Notes: a model not told the origin generated them from the letters alone. 64,000 bases of DNA from Pseudomonas sp. SCA2728.1_7 (GCF_018138145.1 NZ_CP073104.1:6353001-6417000); one strand, 5' to 3'. Counted from the stretch's first letter, positions 18,138-28,542 are shown. Made by a program: numbers and translations.

Positions 18138-20285
18138 TCACACCCGAAACTGATCCATCAAACTCTGCTGCTGATTCGCCAGGCTATTGAGCGACTGGCT
18201 CACCCGCGCCGACTCATTCGCCTGCCCGGACAGCGACTCGGTGACATCGCGAATCGTCGCCACGTTATTGTTGATCTCCTCAGCCACCGCACTTTGCTCT
18301 TCAGCGGCGCTGGCAATCTGCAGGTTCATGTCGCTGATCACCGTCACCGCATCGCCAATCTGGCGCAGCGCGGTCACCGCTTGGCCAACCTGTTCGACAC
18401 TGCCCTGAGCCTGACGATGGCTGTTGCCCATCGACCCGACCACATCCTGCGTACCGCTCTGCAACTGCTCGATGACCTGACGGGTTTCTTCCACCGATTC
18501 CTGTGTGCGGCGAGCGAGGTTGCGTACCTCATCAGCGACCACGGCAAAACCACGTCCGGCTTCACCAGCACGTGCCGCTTCGATCGCGGCGTTGAGCGCC
18601 AGCAGGTTGGTCTGCTCGGCAATCGCGCGAATGGTTTCCAGCACCGCGCCGATTTTCTCGCTGTTGGCGGCGAGGCCTTCGACCTGCACCATCGCTGCGC
18701 TCATGTCGGCGGCGAGGGTGTCGATGCTCGCGGTGGTGCGGTCGATCACGGTCAGGCCCTGACGGGTAGCGCGATCGGCATCCTTGGCCGCCTCGGCAGC
18801 CTGCGCGGCGCTGCGGGCGACGTCTTGCGCAGTGGCGCTCATTTCGTGGGATGCGGTGGCGACCTGATCGACCTGCCGATATTGCTGCTCCATGCCGGCG
18901 CTGGTCTGGGTGGCAATCGCTGAGGACTGGTCGGCGGTGTTGCGCGCATCCTGCACCGAGCGTTTCACCTCGGCGATGATCGGCTGCAACTTGTCGAGGA
19001 ACTTGTTGAACCAACCGGCCAACTGACCGAGTTCGTCCTTTTTGTCGTAGGCCAGACGGCGGGTCAGGTCGCCTTCGCCGCTGGCGATGTCTTCGAGCAT
19101 GTGCGCCACGCCGAGGATCGGTTTGGTCACGCTGCGCGCCATCAGCCACACCAGCAGCAAGCCGATCAACGCCGCCAGCACGCCAAGGCTCAGTTCGATC
19201 AAAGTGCCCGAGTTATTGCTGGCATCCAGTTGTTGCTTGAGCGCCTCGGCGCGGCTGACCAGGACCTTTTCCGGTACGTCGAGCAACACGCCCCACGACG
19301 GGCCCCCGGGAATCGGCGGGAACGGCGACAGCACTTTCAACTGGCCGTTGCTGTGCAGGCTGCTGACGGTTGTGCTGGAAGCGAGTTTGCTCAGCAGTTC
19401 GGCGCCGCTGATTTTGTCCACGGCATCCAGACGCTGACTGAGTTTGCCGGCATCCGGGCTGTAACCGGCGAGCAGGCCGGCGGGGCTGATGATGCTCACG
19501 GCGGTCTGGCCGTCATAGAGCTTCTTGCTCGCGCCCTGACTGATGGCTTGCAGACTGTTGAGGTTGATGTCGACCGACAGCGAGGCGATGACTTTGCCAT
19601 TGACCATCAGCGGGAAGACGATGCTGGTCATCAGCACTTTTTGCCCGTCGATCACATAGAAGTAGGGTTCGATCACACACGGCTTGAGCGTAGCGCGCGG
19701 GCAGGTGAACCAGGCGTTCGCGGCTTGGCCGCTGGGGCCGGTGCTGGTGTCGGCCATGTCGCTTTCCGGCAGGGCCATCGAGGTGACTTTGCCTGGCGTT
19801 GGTTGCGACCAGTACAGGGCGAAACGGCCCTTGTCATTGCTGCCCAATTCGGCTTGGCCGGCGAACAATTCGTCCTTGCCGTCCAGCGCGTTGGCTTCGA
19901 ACACCAGCGACAGGCCGAGCAAGTCCGGGTTGGCTTGCAGCGCCGATTTGACCTGGCGAGTCATGTCTTCGCGCAGGTCGAAGGCATCGAGGAAGCGTTT
20001 CTCGGCCTGTTCACGCAGGAACAAAACCTGGCGCGAAAAACCGTGGCCGTACTGATAGGCGTCCATGAACTGCTGGCGGATGCCGGCAGCCTGCACCTCA
20101 CCTTGCGACTCGATGCGCGCTTGCGCCGACTCGGTGAGCATTTCCATGCTCGAAGCTTTCACCAGTGCAGAACTGTGCTCCATGCGATACAGCGAAAGAC
20201 CCACCAACAGGGTCACGACACCGGCCAGGCAGAGGCCGGCGAGCAGGGTGATTTTCCATTGGATGGAAAGTTGTCTGAGCGACAT
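18138..20285 (-). CDS. Methyl-accepting chemotaxis protein with double-Cache sensor
   Basis: The start at 20285 ([10 protein letters not shown]) has AAGGA 7 nt upstream; the open frame continues further upstream but without coding character. The 715-residue receptor has a first transmembrane helix at about residues 10-32 and a ~300-residue periplasmic region of dCache_1 type ([13 protein letters not shown] marks the second strand of the membrane-distal module). A second helix ([18 protein letters not shown]) is followed by a HAMP domain and the signalling hairpin. The tip motif [19 protein letters not shown] is intact, followed by [15 protein letters not shown]. It lacks a CheR-tethering C-terminal pentapeptide (ends DQFRV). 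dCache receptors commonly bind amino acids or amines; the ligand is unknown here. Confidence 0.92.
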   Translation of the reverse strand: MSLRQLSIQWKITLLAGLCLAGVVTLLVGLSLYRMEHSSALVKASSMEMLTESAQARIESQGEVQAAGIRQQFMDAYQYGHGFSRQVLFLREQAEKRFLDAFDLREDMTRQVKSALQANPDLLGLSLVFEANALDGKDELFAGQAELGSNDKGRFALYWSQPTPGKVTSMALPESDMADTSTGPSGQAANAWFTCPRATLKPCVIEPYFYVIDGQKVLMTSIVFPLMVNGKVIASLSVDINLNSLQAISQGASKKLYDGQTAVSIISPAGLLAGYSPDAGKLSQRLDAVDKISGAELLSKLASSTTVSSLHSNGQLKVLSPFPPIPGGPSWGVLLDVPEKVLVSRAEALKQQLDASNNSGTLIELSLGVLAALIGLLLVWLMARSVTKPILGVAHMLEDIASGEGDLTRRLAYDKKDELGQLAGWFNKFLDKLQPIIAEVKRSVQDARNTADQSSAIATQTSAGMEQQYRQVDQVATASHEMSATAQDVARSAAQAAEAAKDADRATRQGLTVIDRTTASIDTLAADMSAAMVQVEGLAANSEKIGAVLETIRAIAEQTNLLALNAAIEAARAGEAGRGFAVVADEVRNLARRTQESVEETRQVIEQLQSGTQDVVGSMGNSHRQAQGSVEQVGQAVTALRQIGDAVTVISDMNLQIASAAEEQSAVAEEINNNVATIRDVTESLSGQANESARVSQSLNSLANQQQSLMDQFRV

Positions 20286-20464
20286 GGAGACGTCCTTATT
20301 CGATAAATATCTGAGACTTTGCACTGTAACGGCCGCAAATCGGCTTTCTTTATCCTTGAAACTCAATATGGCGGATTGCCGCACCCGAAATCGCCCGCTC
20401 GCTTTGACACTGCGGCCACTCTGCGGCACAGTGCGCGCCCTTCTAATAAGACCCTCTTTGCAAA

Positions 20465-20529
20465 TCCGCCGGTTAAGCTTTGGCGGACTCTTTCTGTCTG
20501 GCGGTCGGTTTTCCACCGCAGTGTTTTTT
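20465..20529 (+). promoter_or_regulatory. Two tandem leader hairpins ahead of the transporter gene
   Basis: TCCGCC pairs with GGCGGA (20465-20487). GCGGT then pairs with ACCGC (20501-20519), followed three bases later by a run of six T (20523-20528), immediately before the ribosome-binding site GAGGTAGTGA. The second hairpin plus T-run resembles an intrinsic terminator placed in a 5' leader, which suggests attenuation. No known riboswitch class was recognised. Confidence 0.35.
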
Positions 20530-20540
20530 GAGGTAGTGAA

Positions 20541-21857
20541 ATGAATGCAGTCATAGCGGCAGTCGGCGTCATGCTGATTCTCAGCCTGTCCCGCGTGCAC
20601 GTGGTGATCGCCTTGATCGTTGGCGCGCTGGTCGGCGGCCTGACCGGTGGTCTGGGCATCGATGCCACGCTCAAGGCGTTCAACAGCGGCCTGGGCGGCG
20701 GGGCGACGGTGGCGTTGTCCTACGCGTTGCTCGGCGCTTTCGCCGTGGCGATTGCCAAGTCTGGCCTGGCCCATGCGCTAGCCGACAAGGCCCTGGCGAT
20801 GGTCGACCGTCAGCATGCGACTGGCGGTGGCAGCGTCAAATGGCTGCTGATCGGCCTGTTGTGGGTGGTGGCGATCGCTTCGCAGAACATCCTGCCGATC
20901 CACATCGCGTTCATTCCGCTGCTGGTGCCGCCGCTTCTCTATGTACTGACCAAGCTGCAACTCGACCGCCGCTTGATCGCCTGCGTCATGACGTTCGGTC
21001 TGATCACCCCGTACATGTTCCTGCCGGTGGGCTTCGGTAACATTTTCCTCAACGAGATTTTGTTGGCGAATGTTGCGCGCAGCGGCGTCGACATCAGCGG
21101 CATCAACGTCACCCACGCCATGGGCCTTCCGGCGCTGGGCATGGTCTTTGGTCTGGCGATGGCGTTTATCAGCTACCGCAAGAAACGCGTGTACGACCTG
21201 GCGAAGATCGAGCAGGTCGAGCAAGTCGCGGTGCAGTACAACCCGCTGAGCCTGATGATTGCCGGTGTGGCGATTGCCGCTGCGTTCATTGTGCAGTTGC
21301 TGCTGGACTCGATGATTATCGGGGCACTGGTCGGTTTTCTGATCTTCTCGGCATCAGGCATCGTGAAATGGCGCGAGACCGATGACCTCTTCACCGAGGG
21401 CATGAAGATGATGGCGATGATCGGCTTCATCATGATCGCCGCGTCTGGTTTTGCCGAAGTGATGAAGGCCACTGGCGAAGTGCAGACGCTGGTTGAATCC
21501 TCGGCGTCGTGGATCAATCACAGCAAGGGCATCGGTGCACTATTGATGCTGCTGGTCGGGTTGCTGGTGACCATGGGCATCGGTTCGTCGTTTTCCACTG
21601 TGCCGATTCTGGCAGCGATTTTCGTGCCGCTGTGCGTGCAACTTGGCTTCAGCCCGATCGCGATTGTATGCATCGTCGGTACCGCTGGTGCGTTGGGCGA
21701 CGCCGGTTCGCCTGCTTCGGATTCGACGCTGGGCCCGACCTCCGGCCTGAATATCGACGGTCAGCATCACCACATCTGGGACACCGTGGTGCCGACGTTC
21801 CTGCACTACAACCTGCCGCTGCTGGCGTTCGGCTGGGTGGCCGCGATGGTTCTTTAA
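20541..21857 (+). CDS. NhaC/YuiF-type membrane transporter (Na+/H+ antiporter family)
   Basis: A 438-residue polytopic inner-membrane protein with about eleven to twelve hydrophobic helices. Conserved patches include [58 protein letters not shown] and [19 protein letters not shown], which are diagnostic of the COG2056 branch of the ion transporter superfamily. Members are annotated as Na+/H+ antiporters or as amino-acid (histidine) permeases. I cannot decide between these. GAGGTAGTGA precedes the ATG. It lies between two chemoreceptor genes, with a possible attenuator in its leader. Confidence 0.82.
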   Translation: MNAVIAAVGVMLILSLSRVHVVIALIVGALVGGLTGGLGIDATLKAFNSGLGGGATVALSYALLGAFAVAIAKSGLAHALADKALAMVDRQHATGGGSVKWLLIGLLWVVAIASQNILPIHIAFIPLLVPPLLYVLTKLQLDRRLIACVMTFGLITPYMFLPVGFGNIFLNEILLANVARSGVDISGINVTHAMGLPALGMVFGLAMAFISYRKKRVYDLAKIEQVEQVAVQYNPLSLMIAGVAIAAAFIVQLLLDSMIIGALVGFLIFSASGIVKWRETDDLFTEGMKMMAMIGFIMIAASGFAEVMKATGEVQTLVESSASWINHSKGIGALLMLLVGLLVTMGIGSSFSTVPILAAIFVPLCVQLGFSPIAIVCIVGTAGALGDAGSPASDSTLGPTSGLNIDGQHHHIWDTVVPTFLHYNLPLLAFGWVAAMVL

Positions 21858-21870
21858 ACCCCACGTCTCC

Positions 21871-21966
21871 CCTGTAGGAGTGAGCCTGCTCGCGATAGCG
21901 GTGTATCTGTCAGTACATCTGCCAACTGATACACCGCTATCGCGAGCAGGCTCACTCCTACAGGGG
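21871..21966. repeat. REP pair, type A
   Basis: Inverted copies of CCTGTAGGAGTGAGCCTGCT, extended by CGCGATAGCGGTG, flank a ~30-bp spacer. It lies just after the transporter stop and ahead of the second chemoreceptor. Confidence 0.9.
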
Positions 21967-22054
21967 ATGGGGTGACCACGGACTCAACTTTTGCTTGCGC
22001 GTGCCGTTAAAGCCTTTAACCACGCCAATAAAACCAAAAGAGTGAGCTCCCACA

Positions 22055-23737
22055 ATGCGCCTGAGCCTCAAGGCTAAAGTCCTGTCCCTCGCCGTTCTCC
22101 CGGTGTTGCTCTTTGCGCTGGTCATCAGCCTGACCACGCTGTTCATCCTCCAGGAACAGGCGCACAAAGAGGTCGAACAGACCCGCGAACGCCTGCTCGG
22201 CGATGCCAAAGCCACTTTGCAAAGTTACGTCGCCGTGGCCATGACCACGATCAAACCGCTGTACGACGCGGCGGCTCCCGGTGATAACGAGGCGCGAGCG
22301 CAGGCGATCAAACTGCTGTCGGGTATTCGCTACGGCAAGGACGGCTACTTCTTCGGCTACGACTCCGAGACCGTGCGCCTGTTCAAGGCTAATGACCCCG
22401 AAGGCGTGGGCAAAAGCTTCAAGGACAACCGCGATCCGAACGGCGTCTACGTCAATCTCGGTCTGGTGAAAGTGGCGAAGGACGGCACGCACTATCTGCA
22501 ATACAGCTCGCCGTTGCCGGGGAATGCCAAGGTGCTGGTGCCGAAACTCGGCTACACCGAATACCTGGCCAAGTGGGACATGGCCGTCGGTACTTCGGTC
22601 AACCTCGACGGCATCGAGGCACAAGTGGCTTTGGTCGAAGCGCAGGTGCAGGAACGTGTGCAAGGCGTGGTGCTGAGCATCGTCGGCGTGGCGGTGGTGG
22701 TGTTGTTGGTGATTGCGGCAGCGGGGATGCTGCTGGCCAATACCATTTTGCGTCCGCTGAATTTGATGAAGGCCAACCTCGATGACATCGCGGCGGGCGA
22801 GGGCGATCTGACCCGTCGACTGAACATCACCAGCCAGGACGAACTCGGCGAACTGGCCGGCTCGTTCAATCGCTTCGTCGACAAGATCCATGGCCTGGTG
22901 CGGCAGATCACCGAAATGACCACGCAACTGACCGGGCTGGTGACGCAGGTGTCGGATCAGGCCCAGCGTTCGGATCAGGCGATGGAGCGTCAGCGCCACG
23001 AAACCGATCAGGTTGCCACGGCGATCAATGAAATGTCCGCCGCCGCACAAGAAGTAGCGAAGAGCGCGCAGAACGCCGCCGTCGCCGCTCAGCAGACCGA
23101 CGAAGAAGGCCAGAGCGCCAAGCGTGTGGTGGCCGGCAGCATCAAGCAGATTCATGCGTTGGTCGATGACATCCGCAGCAGCGGCGTGTCGCTCGATAGC
23201 TTGCAGCAGGACGTGACGTCGATTGTCGGCGTGCTCGGGGTGATTCGTTCGATTGCCGAGCAGACCAACCTGCTGGCATTGAACGCGGCGATTGAAGCGG
23301 CGCGGGCTGGTGAAGCCGGGCGCGGGTTTGCCGTGGTGGCGGACGAAGTACGGGCGTTGGCCAGTCGAACGCAGATCAGCACCCAGGAGATTCAGGGCAT
23401 GATCGATCGCTTGCAGGCGGGCACGCAATCGGCGGTCGAGGCGATGCGCCGCTCCAGCGAGGCGGGTGACGGCACTTCGCAGCAGGCCAATCAGGCCGGG
23501 GCTTCGCTGGATGCGATGGCCGAGCTGATCGCGACGATCAACTCGATGAACGCGCAGATTGCCAGCGCGGCGGAGGAGCAGACGGCGGTGGCCGAAGAGA
23601 TCAACCGCAGCGTGCATCAGATTGCGGTGGCGGTGGACAGCGTGGCCGATGAAACGCAGTTGGGTGCGCAGACGTCGCGTAGTCTGGCGGAGCTGGGGCA
23701 GCGCCTTGGCAAACTTGTGGGCCAGTTCCGGATCTGA
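22055..23737 (+). CDS. Methyl-accepting chemotaxis protein with single-Cache (sCache_2) sensor
   Basis: A 560-residue receptor. Transmembrane helix 1 is at about residues 9-31. The periplasmic sCache_2 domain is shown by [12 protein letters not shown] and [20 protein letters not shown]. Transmembrane helix 2 ([19 protein letters not shown]) comes at about residue 205. HAMP ([20 protein letters not shown]) and the cytoplasmic coiled coil with tip [19 protein letters not shown] follow. sCache_2 receptors of Pseudomonas often sense short organic acids; the ligand here is not known. It ends GQFRI with no CheR-binding pentapeptide. It is a single-gene unit followed by an inverted-repeat element. 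Confidence 0.93.
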   Translation: MRLSLKAKVLSLAVLPVLLFALVISLTTLFILQEQAHKEVEQTRERLLGDAKATLQSYVAVAMTTIKPLYDAAAPGDNEARAQAIKLLSGIRYGKDGYFFGYDSETVRLFKANDPEGVGKSFKDNRDPNGVYVNLGLVKVAKDGTHYLQYSSPLPGNAKVLVPKLGYTEYLAKWDMAVGTSVNLDGIEAQVALVEAQVQERVQGVVLSIVGVAVVVLLVIAAAGMLLANTILRPLNLMKANLDDIAAGEGDLTRRLNITSQDELGELAGSFNRFVDKIHGLVRQITEMTTQLTGLVTQVSDQAQRSDQAMERQRHETDQVATAINEMSAAAQEVAKSAQNAAVAAQQTDEEGQSAKRVVAGSIKQIHALVDDIRSSGVSLDSLQQDVTSIVGVLGVIRSIAEQTNLLALNAAIEAARAGEAGRGFAVVADEVRALASRTQISTQEIQGMIDRLQAGTQSAVEAMRRSSEAGDGTSQQANQAGASLDAMAELIATINSMNAQIASAAEEQTAVAEEINRSVHQIAVAVDSVADETQLGAQTSRSLAELGQRLGKLVGQFRI

Positions 23738-23744
23738 CAGCGTG

Positions 23745-23932
23745 AAAAGCCCCTCACCCTAACCCTCTCCCGGAGGGAGAGGGGACTGATTGGGGGATGC
23801 TTTGGAACTACGCCGACCTGAAACAGCTTTACCGAATCCATAATCGACAGAATCTTTCCGGTCGATGGATGACCCGAGACACCTCGGTCAGTCCCCTCTC
23901 CCTCCGGGAGAGGGCTAGGGTGAGGGGCTTTT
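23745..23932. repeat. Inverted-repeat intergenic element (MITE-like)
   Basis: The left arm AAAAGCCCCTCACCCTAACC continues with CTCTCCCGGAGGGAGAGGGGAC. The right arm is its inverted copy, with small changes (GGGAGAGGGCTAGGGTGAGG). About 95 bp of unique sequence separates the two arms. It fills the convergent gap between the chemoreceptor and the LysR gene and could act as a bidirectional terminator. Confidence 0.8.
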
Positions 23933-23945
23933 GATCTTCAAAGAC

Positions 23946-24881
23946 TCAAGGTCGATCCCAATAGGGCACTTCACCAAAGCATTCGACAAAGAAATCAATC
24001 ACCGTCCGCACCTTCACCGACAACCGCCGGCTCCCCGGCCACAACACCGCAATCTGCTGCGGCTCCAGGCTGTTCGACACCTGATAGTCCCCCAGCACCG
24101 GCACCAGCGTGCCATCGCGCACCGCTTCGCCAATCAGCCAGGACGGAAACATCACCAGCCCCAAACCCTGTTCAGCGGCTTGGGTGAGAGTGTCGGCGTG
24201 GTTGCCAGTGATCGGGCCTTTTACCGAGTACGGCGTCCATTCCTCACCATCACGACGGAAAAACCAGCGCTGCTGGCCGGTCGCGCCTTTGTAGGCCAGG
24301 CATTGGTGTTGCGCCAGATCTTCGGGTTTCTGCGGTGTACCGTGGCGTTTGAGATACGCCGGGCTGGCCGCGACCTGAAAGCGGTGCGGCGCCAGGATCC
24401 GTGCCTGCATGCTCGAGTCGTGCAGTGGGCCGATGCGAAACAGCAGGTCGGCGCCTTCCTGCAACGGGTCGACGTAATGGTCGGTCTGCTGGATATCCAG
24501 TTGCAGCTTCGGATAACGCGCACATAACTTGCCCAGCCACGGCGTCAGATGCCGCTGGCCGAACACCACCGGGGCGTTGATGCGCACCAGGCCGGTGGGT
24601 TCGCTTTGCTGTTCTTGCAACGCTTGTTCGGCTTCTTCCAGTTGCACCAGTACCAGCCGCGCATGATGACCGAGCATGCGCCCGGCTTCAGTCGGCGTCA
24701 CCGCGCGGGTGTGGCGGTAGAGCAATTGCTGGTTCAACGCCTGCTCCATCAATTGGATCTGCCGGGAAATCGACGAGGGCGCCACACCTTCGCGGCGGGC
24801 GACTTCGGAAAAACTACCGTGATCGAGCACGGCGACAAACAGCCTTAGCGCCTTGAATCCGAGTTCGTTGAGCCCGTGCAT
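23946..24881 (-). CDS. LysR-family transcriptional regulator
   Basis: A 311-residue regulator starting MHGLNELGFK. The N-terminal winged helix-turn-helix (ALRLFVAVLDHGSFSEVARR, then GVAPSSISRQIQLMEQAL) is intact. A co-inducer-binding domain follows (RINAPVVFGQRHLTPWLGKL, then DLLFRIGPLHDSSM). The DRIG/LLFRIG wording and the AYLKRHGTP segment place it near the AaeR/CrgA-like subgroup. It is divergent from the two DMT-type transporter genes, with 104 bp between. By the usual LysR arrangement it may control them and itself; this is inferred only from position. Confidence 0.9.
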   Translation of the reverse strand: MHGLNELGFKALRLFVAVLDHGSFSEVARREGVAPSSISRQIQLMEQALNQQLLYRHTRAVTPTEAGRMLGHHARLVLVQLEEAEQALQEQQSEPTGLVRINAPVVFGQRHLTPWLGKLCARYPKLQLDIQQTDHYVDPLQEGADLLFRIGPLHDSSMQARILAPHRFQVAASPAYLKRHGTPQKPEDLAQHQCLAYKGATGQQRWFFRRDGEEWTPYSVKGPITGNHADTLTQAAEQGLGLVMFPSWLIGEAVRDGTLVPVLGDYQVSNSLEPQQIAVLWPGSRRLSVKVRTVIDFFVECFGEVPYWDRP

Positions 24882-24985
24882 CGTTCGTCCTGCTGTGCGA
24901 GTTGCGCAAAAGTGTTGTCCGGATGCTCCCATTTATCGCACAGCTTGACCAGCCGATAATCCGCGCCATCGTTTACTTGAGTGGA

Positions 24986-25480
24986 ATGTTGTTTATGCAG
25001 ACGTTGGATGAGGTGAGCGTTAGCGCGCCGGCGACGAAATCGGGATTGCGCTTGTTGTTGCTGCCGCTGGTGATTCTCGCGGGCATGGGCTTGTCGGTGG
25101 AGGCGGGATTGCTCGGGCCGTTGGGTGTGCAGGTCGGGCATCTGTGGGCGACCTTGAGCATCTTCGGGGTTGGCTCGGCGATTCTGTTTTTGCTGCTGTT
25201 GTTTGCGGGGCCGCAAAAAGGCCCGGCCCTGACTGATCTGCCGCGTTGGCAGTTGATCGGTGGGTTTCTGGGGCCGATGTATGTGGTGGTGCTGACGTTG
25301 GCGACGCCGCATATCGGCATTGCCATGACCATGATCGCGATTCTGTCCGGTCAGGTGGGCAAGAGTGTGCTGATCGACCATTTCGGCTGGTTCGGCGCGA
25401 CGCGCAAGAAGGTTAATGCCGAGCGCTGGCTGGCGTTGGGGTTGATTGTGGTGGCTTTGGTTTTGATTGCGCGGGGGTGA
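24986..25480 (+). CDS. DMT-family (YdcZ/DUF606-like) membrane protein 1
   Basis: A protein of about 164 residues, mostly hydrophobic, with five predicted helices and a cytoplasmic KKVNAERW loop before the last helix. Conserved patches are GAPQKGP-like loop FAGPQKGPALTDLPRW, QLIGGFLGPMYVV and GQVGKSVLIDHFGWFG, which define the DUF606/YdcZ half-transporters. The exact start is uncertain: ATGs at 24986 and 24995 are both possible, and an earlier in-frame codon exists at 24902. It is immediately followed by a second, similar gene; such pairs probably assemble as heterodimers. Substrate unknown. Confidence 0.75.
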   Translation: MLFMQTLDEVSVSAPATKSGLRLLLLPLVILAGMGLSVEAGLLGPLGVQVGHLWATLSIFGVGSAILFLLLLFAGPQKGPALTDLPRWQLIGGFLGPMYVVVLTLATPHIGIAMTMIAILSGQVGKSVLIDHFGWFGATRKKVNAERWLALGLIVVALVLIARG

Positions 25481-25483
25481 GTG

Positions 25484-25936
25484 ATGAGTCTGATTATTTT
25501 GTTGGCGGTGGTGGTGTTGGCCGGTGCGGTGTTGAGCGTGCAGGCGGCGATCAATGGGCGTCTGGGCGAGTCGGTTGGGGTGTTGCGCAGTAGTTTGTTG
25601 ACGTTTGTTGTGGGCGCCGTGACGACGGGGTTGTTGATTTTGTTTTTTGAGCCGGCGCATGCGGTGAGTCTGTTGGATGTGCCGAAGTGGCAGTTGACCG
25701 GGGCGTTGTTTGGTGTGGTGTACATGATGGTGATGGTCGGGGCGGTGCCGGTGGTGGGGACGGCTGTGGCGACGGTGGCGGTGATTGTCGGGCAGTTGGG
25801 GATGGGGATGTTGATTGATAATTTTGGCTGGTTGGGGAATCCGGCGATTGAGCTGTCTGGTTCGCGGATTTTGGCGATGGTGTGTTTGGGGGTGGCTTTG
25901 GTGTTTATGTATAGGAGTTCGCGTCAGGCTGGGTGA
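25484..25936 (+). CDS. DMT-family (YdcZ/DUF606-like) membrane protein 2
   Basis: A 150-residue paralogue of the upstream gene with five hydrophobic segments. It shares the pattern LLDVPKWQLTGALFGVVYM and IVGQLGMGMLIDNFGWLG with it. The start may be GTG at 25481 or ATG at 25484, both within 4 bp of the preceding stop, so the two genes are translationally coupled. The pair likely forms one dual-topology or heterodimeric inner-membrane exporter or importer. Its coding sequence is unusually rich in G and T (many GTG/TTG codons), which reflects the Val/Leu content. Confidence 0.75.
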   Translation: MSLIILLAVVVLAGAVLSVQAAINGRLGESVGVLRSSLLTFVVGAVTTGLLILFFEPAHAVSLLDVPKWQLTGALFGVVYMMVMVGAVPVVGTAVATVAVIVGQLGMGMLIDNFGWLGNPAIELSGSRILAMVCLGVALVFMYRSSRQAG

Positions 25937-26305
25937 GTTGAGGTGAGTACATATCCGTTGCTGCGGTAACGGCCACTTAGGGTTCCGCCCTTACGGCGGG
26001 TCACTTTTTCCAGACGCCGAAAAAGTAACCAAAAAGGCTTGCTCCTACGTGCGGCCCGCTCGCTGGGGCTCGGGGTCCCTTCGCTCCGGGATCGATCCGG
26101 GCGCAGCGTCTCCGGTTTGCTTCGCTGCACCTACTCCCGCTGTGTTTGGCTGCGCCAAACGGTCGCTGCGCTCCCACGCCCGGATCAATCCCTCCACTCA
26201 GCCTTCCGACGTCGCCTTACAGATCAAGATCAAGAGCAGGCGAGCTGACACTCGGCCTATTGAGTGGTGAGGAGCGGGTGTTCGGCTTTGGTTTTGTGGT
26301 GGGGC

Positions 26306-26760
26306 TGCCCCTCACCCCAGCCCTCTCCCGAGGGAGAGGGGGCCGATGGTGGGCTTTTCGGAATTTGCGTTCACCGCGGTAGCGCACGTCGGCGTATCTC
26401 TCCCAAACACCTCAATCAGTCCCCTCTCCCGAGGGAGAGGGAGCCGATGGTGGGCTTTTCGGAATTTGCGTTCACCGCGGTAGCGCACGTCGGCGTATCT
26501 CTCCCAAACACCTCAATCAGTCCCCTCTCCCGAGGGAGAGGGGGCCGATGGTGGGCCTTTCAGAATCTGAGTTCACCGCGGTATCGCACGTCGGCGTATC
26601 TCTCCCAAACACCTCAATCAGTCCCCTCTCCCGAGGGAGAGGGGGCCGATGGTGGGCCTTTCAGAATCTGAGTTCACCGCGGTATCGCACGTCGGCGTAT
26701 CTCTCCCAAACACCTCAATCAGTCCCCTCTCCCTCCGGGAGAGGGCTAGGGTGAGGGGCT
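26306..26760. repeat. 101-bp tandem array, about four copies
   Basis: The landmark CCGATGGTGGG recurs at 26343, 26444, 26545 and 26646, exactly 101 bp apart. Each unit contains CCCGAGGGAGAGGG, TTCACCGCGGTA and TCTCCCAAACACCTCAATCA. The first two copies share one subtype (CTTTTCGGAATTTGCG) and the last two another (CCTTTCAGAATCTGAG), so duplication occurred in steps. The ends match the arms of the elements at 17761, 23745 and 52088. Confidence 0.9.
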
Positions 26761-26782
26761 CTTGATCTGGCTTGTGATCTTG

Positions 26783-26880
26783 CTTTGGCTTTGGCTTTGG
26801 CTTTGGCTTTGGCTTTGGCTTTGGCTTTGGCTTTGGCTTTGGCTTTGGCTTTGGCTTTGGCTTTGGCTTTGGCTTTGGCT
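26783..26880. repeat. Hexanucleotide microsatellite (CTTTGG)n
   Basis: About 16 uninterrupted copies of CTTTGG run from 26783 to 26880. On the minus strand this reads Lys-Pro or Ala-Lys repeats depending on frame. It lies inside the non-coding inverted-repeat element, so I do not treat it as coding. Confidence 0.95.
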
Positions 26881-27122
26881 TCGGCTTTTGATCTTTTGCC
26901 CCTTCGGCAGGCCGAGCGGAGGTGTTCATCCGGGGGGGCGCGAAGCGCCGTGCGGCGAAGCCGCACACATCGAGAGGAGGTGCAGCGAAGCAAACCGTAG
27001 GCGATGCCCCCGGATGGACACCGTAGCGAGGGAACACTGAGCCTCAGCGAAGTGCCGTACGCCGGGGCAAGCCTTTTTGGTTACTTTTTCGGCGTCTGGA
27101 AAAAGTGACCCGCCGTAAGGGC

Positions 27123-28542
27123 CATCCCTTTCAAGGTCTTCGGTAAAATCCCCTGAAATTTCATTCAGGGATCCCCAAACGATGTGGGCCGATGTTCTAG
27201 CGCGTTTCGAGAAAAAAGCACCTGCCAGTGTCATGGCTAAATTGGCTCTGGAGCAGGCTATTGCCCCTGAGTGGGTCGATCAGGTTTTCGAAGAGCATCG
27301 GCAACGGCAGTATTCTCGTGAGCTGCTGTTCTCGACCATCATCAAGCTGATGTCCCTTGTTTCATTGGGCCTGAAGCCATCCCTGCACGCCGCCGCGCGG
27401 CAACTGGAAGATCTTCCTGTCAGTTTGGCGGCTCTCTACGACAAGATCAGTCGTACCGAGCCGGCGCTGTTGCGCGCCCTGGTTACGGGCTGCGCTCAAC
27501 GCCTGACTCCAACCATAAAAGAGCTGGGTTGCACGACGATGCTGCCGGGTTGGCAGGTTCGGGTAGTGGACGGTAATCACTTGGCATCCACTGAGAAACG
27601 TCTGGGAGCTTTACGTCACGAGCGCGGCGCCGCTCGTCCCGGTTTTTCGGTGGTGGCCTACGACCCCGACCTCGATCAGGTCATCGACCTTCAGGCGTGT
27701 GAGGATGCCTACGCAAGCGAGCGTGTTTGCGTGCTGCCGCTGTTGGCTGATGCCGAGCCGGGCCAAGTGTGGTTGGCTGATCGACTCTATTGCACGCTCC
27801 CGGTCATGGAAGCTTGTGAGCAGGCCCAGACCTCCTTTGTCATTCGCCAGCAAGCCAAGCATCCACGCTTGATTCAAGAAGGTGAGTGGCAAGAGCCGGT
27901 GCCTGTGGAAACAGGCACTGTGCGTGAGCAGATCATCCAGGTCAGAGGCGGTTACCAATGTCGGCGTGTCGAACTGACGCTTCATTCGCCAACGGACTCG
28001 GGAGACAGCAGCTTGATGTTCTGGAGCAACCTACCCCAAAGCGTCAGTGCACAGCAGATCGCAGAGCTCTATCGCCGCCGCTGGAGCATTGAAGGTATGT
28101 TCCAGCGACTGGAAGCGATTCTGGAAAGTGAAATCGAAACCCTTGGCAGCCCAAAGGCTGCCTTGCTCGGGTTCGCCACTGCGGTATTGGCCTACAACGT
28201 CCTGGCCGTCCTCAAACGAAGTGTCGAGCAAGCTCACCGGGAGACTCAGCCTGAAGGATGGGAAGCCTCCATCTATCACTTGGCGGTTCAGGTCAGGAGT
28301 GGTTATGAGGGAATGCAGATTGCGCTGCCCTCGGAATATCTTCCCGTTGTCCCTCTGGAGCAACTGGCCCAACGCTTGTTGGAGCTGGCCAGAAACATCC
28401 AGCCCAAACAAGTTGCGAAAAGCCCTCGCGGTCCCAAGGTGCCTAAACCCAAGACATGGGTTCAAGGTACAGCGGTCCATGCTCATGTCTCAACGGACAG
28501 AGTTATCAAGGCTGCCAAAACGAAAAGACCTTGAAAGGGATG
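27123..28542 (+). mobile_element. IS4-family insertion sequence, complete, 1,420 bp
   Basis: The terminal inverted repeats are 18 bp and perfect: CATCCCTTTCAAGGTCTT at 27123-27140 and its complement at 28525-28542. Both sides are flanked by the 11-bp direct repeat GCCGTAAGGGC (27112-27122 and 28543-28553), a target duplication of IS4-family size. The single transposase gene is intact and its stop lies in the right terminal repeat, so the element looks recent and possibly active. Confidence 0.93.
27182..28534 (+). CDS. IS4-family DDE transposase
   Basis: A 450-residue transposase filling the insertion sequence. The N-terminal DNA-binding part (ALEQAIAPEWVDQVFEEHRQ) precedes the catalytic core. 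Catalytic aspartates are in RVVDGNHLAS and VWLADRLYC. The glutamate is in the YREK-like signature YRRRWSIEGMFQRLEAI, which is characteristic of IS4 transposases. No internal stop or frameshift is seen. It catalyses cut-and-paste movement of the element. Confidence 0.95.
   Translation: MWADVLARFEKKAPASVMAKLALEQAIAPEWVDQVFEEHRQRQYSRELLFSTIIKLMSLVSLGLKPSLHAAARQLEDLPVSLAALYDKISRTEPALLRALVTGCAQRLTPTIKELGCTTMLPGWQVRVVDGNHLASTEKRLGALRHERGAARPGFSVVAYDPDLDQVIDLQACEDAYASERVCVLPLLADAEPGQVWLADRLYCTLPVMEACEQAQTSFVIRQQAKHPRLIQEGEWQEPVPVETGTVREQIIQVRGGYQCRRVELTLHSPTDSGDSSLMFWSNLPQSVSAQQIAELYRRRWSIEGMFQRLEAILESEIETLGSPKAALLGFATAVLAYNVLAVLKRSVEQAHRETQPEGWEASIYHLAVQVRSGYEGMQIALPSEYLPVVPLEQLAQRLLELARNIQPKQVAKSPRGPKVPKPKTWVQGTAVHAHVSTDRVIKAAKTKRP

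Noticed and set aside
26618..27037. Minus-strand frame with a Lys-Pro repeat
   Set aside because: It is a translation of the CTTTGG microsatellite; the flanks are repeat sequence and no start signal is present.
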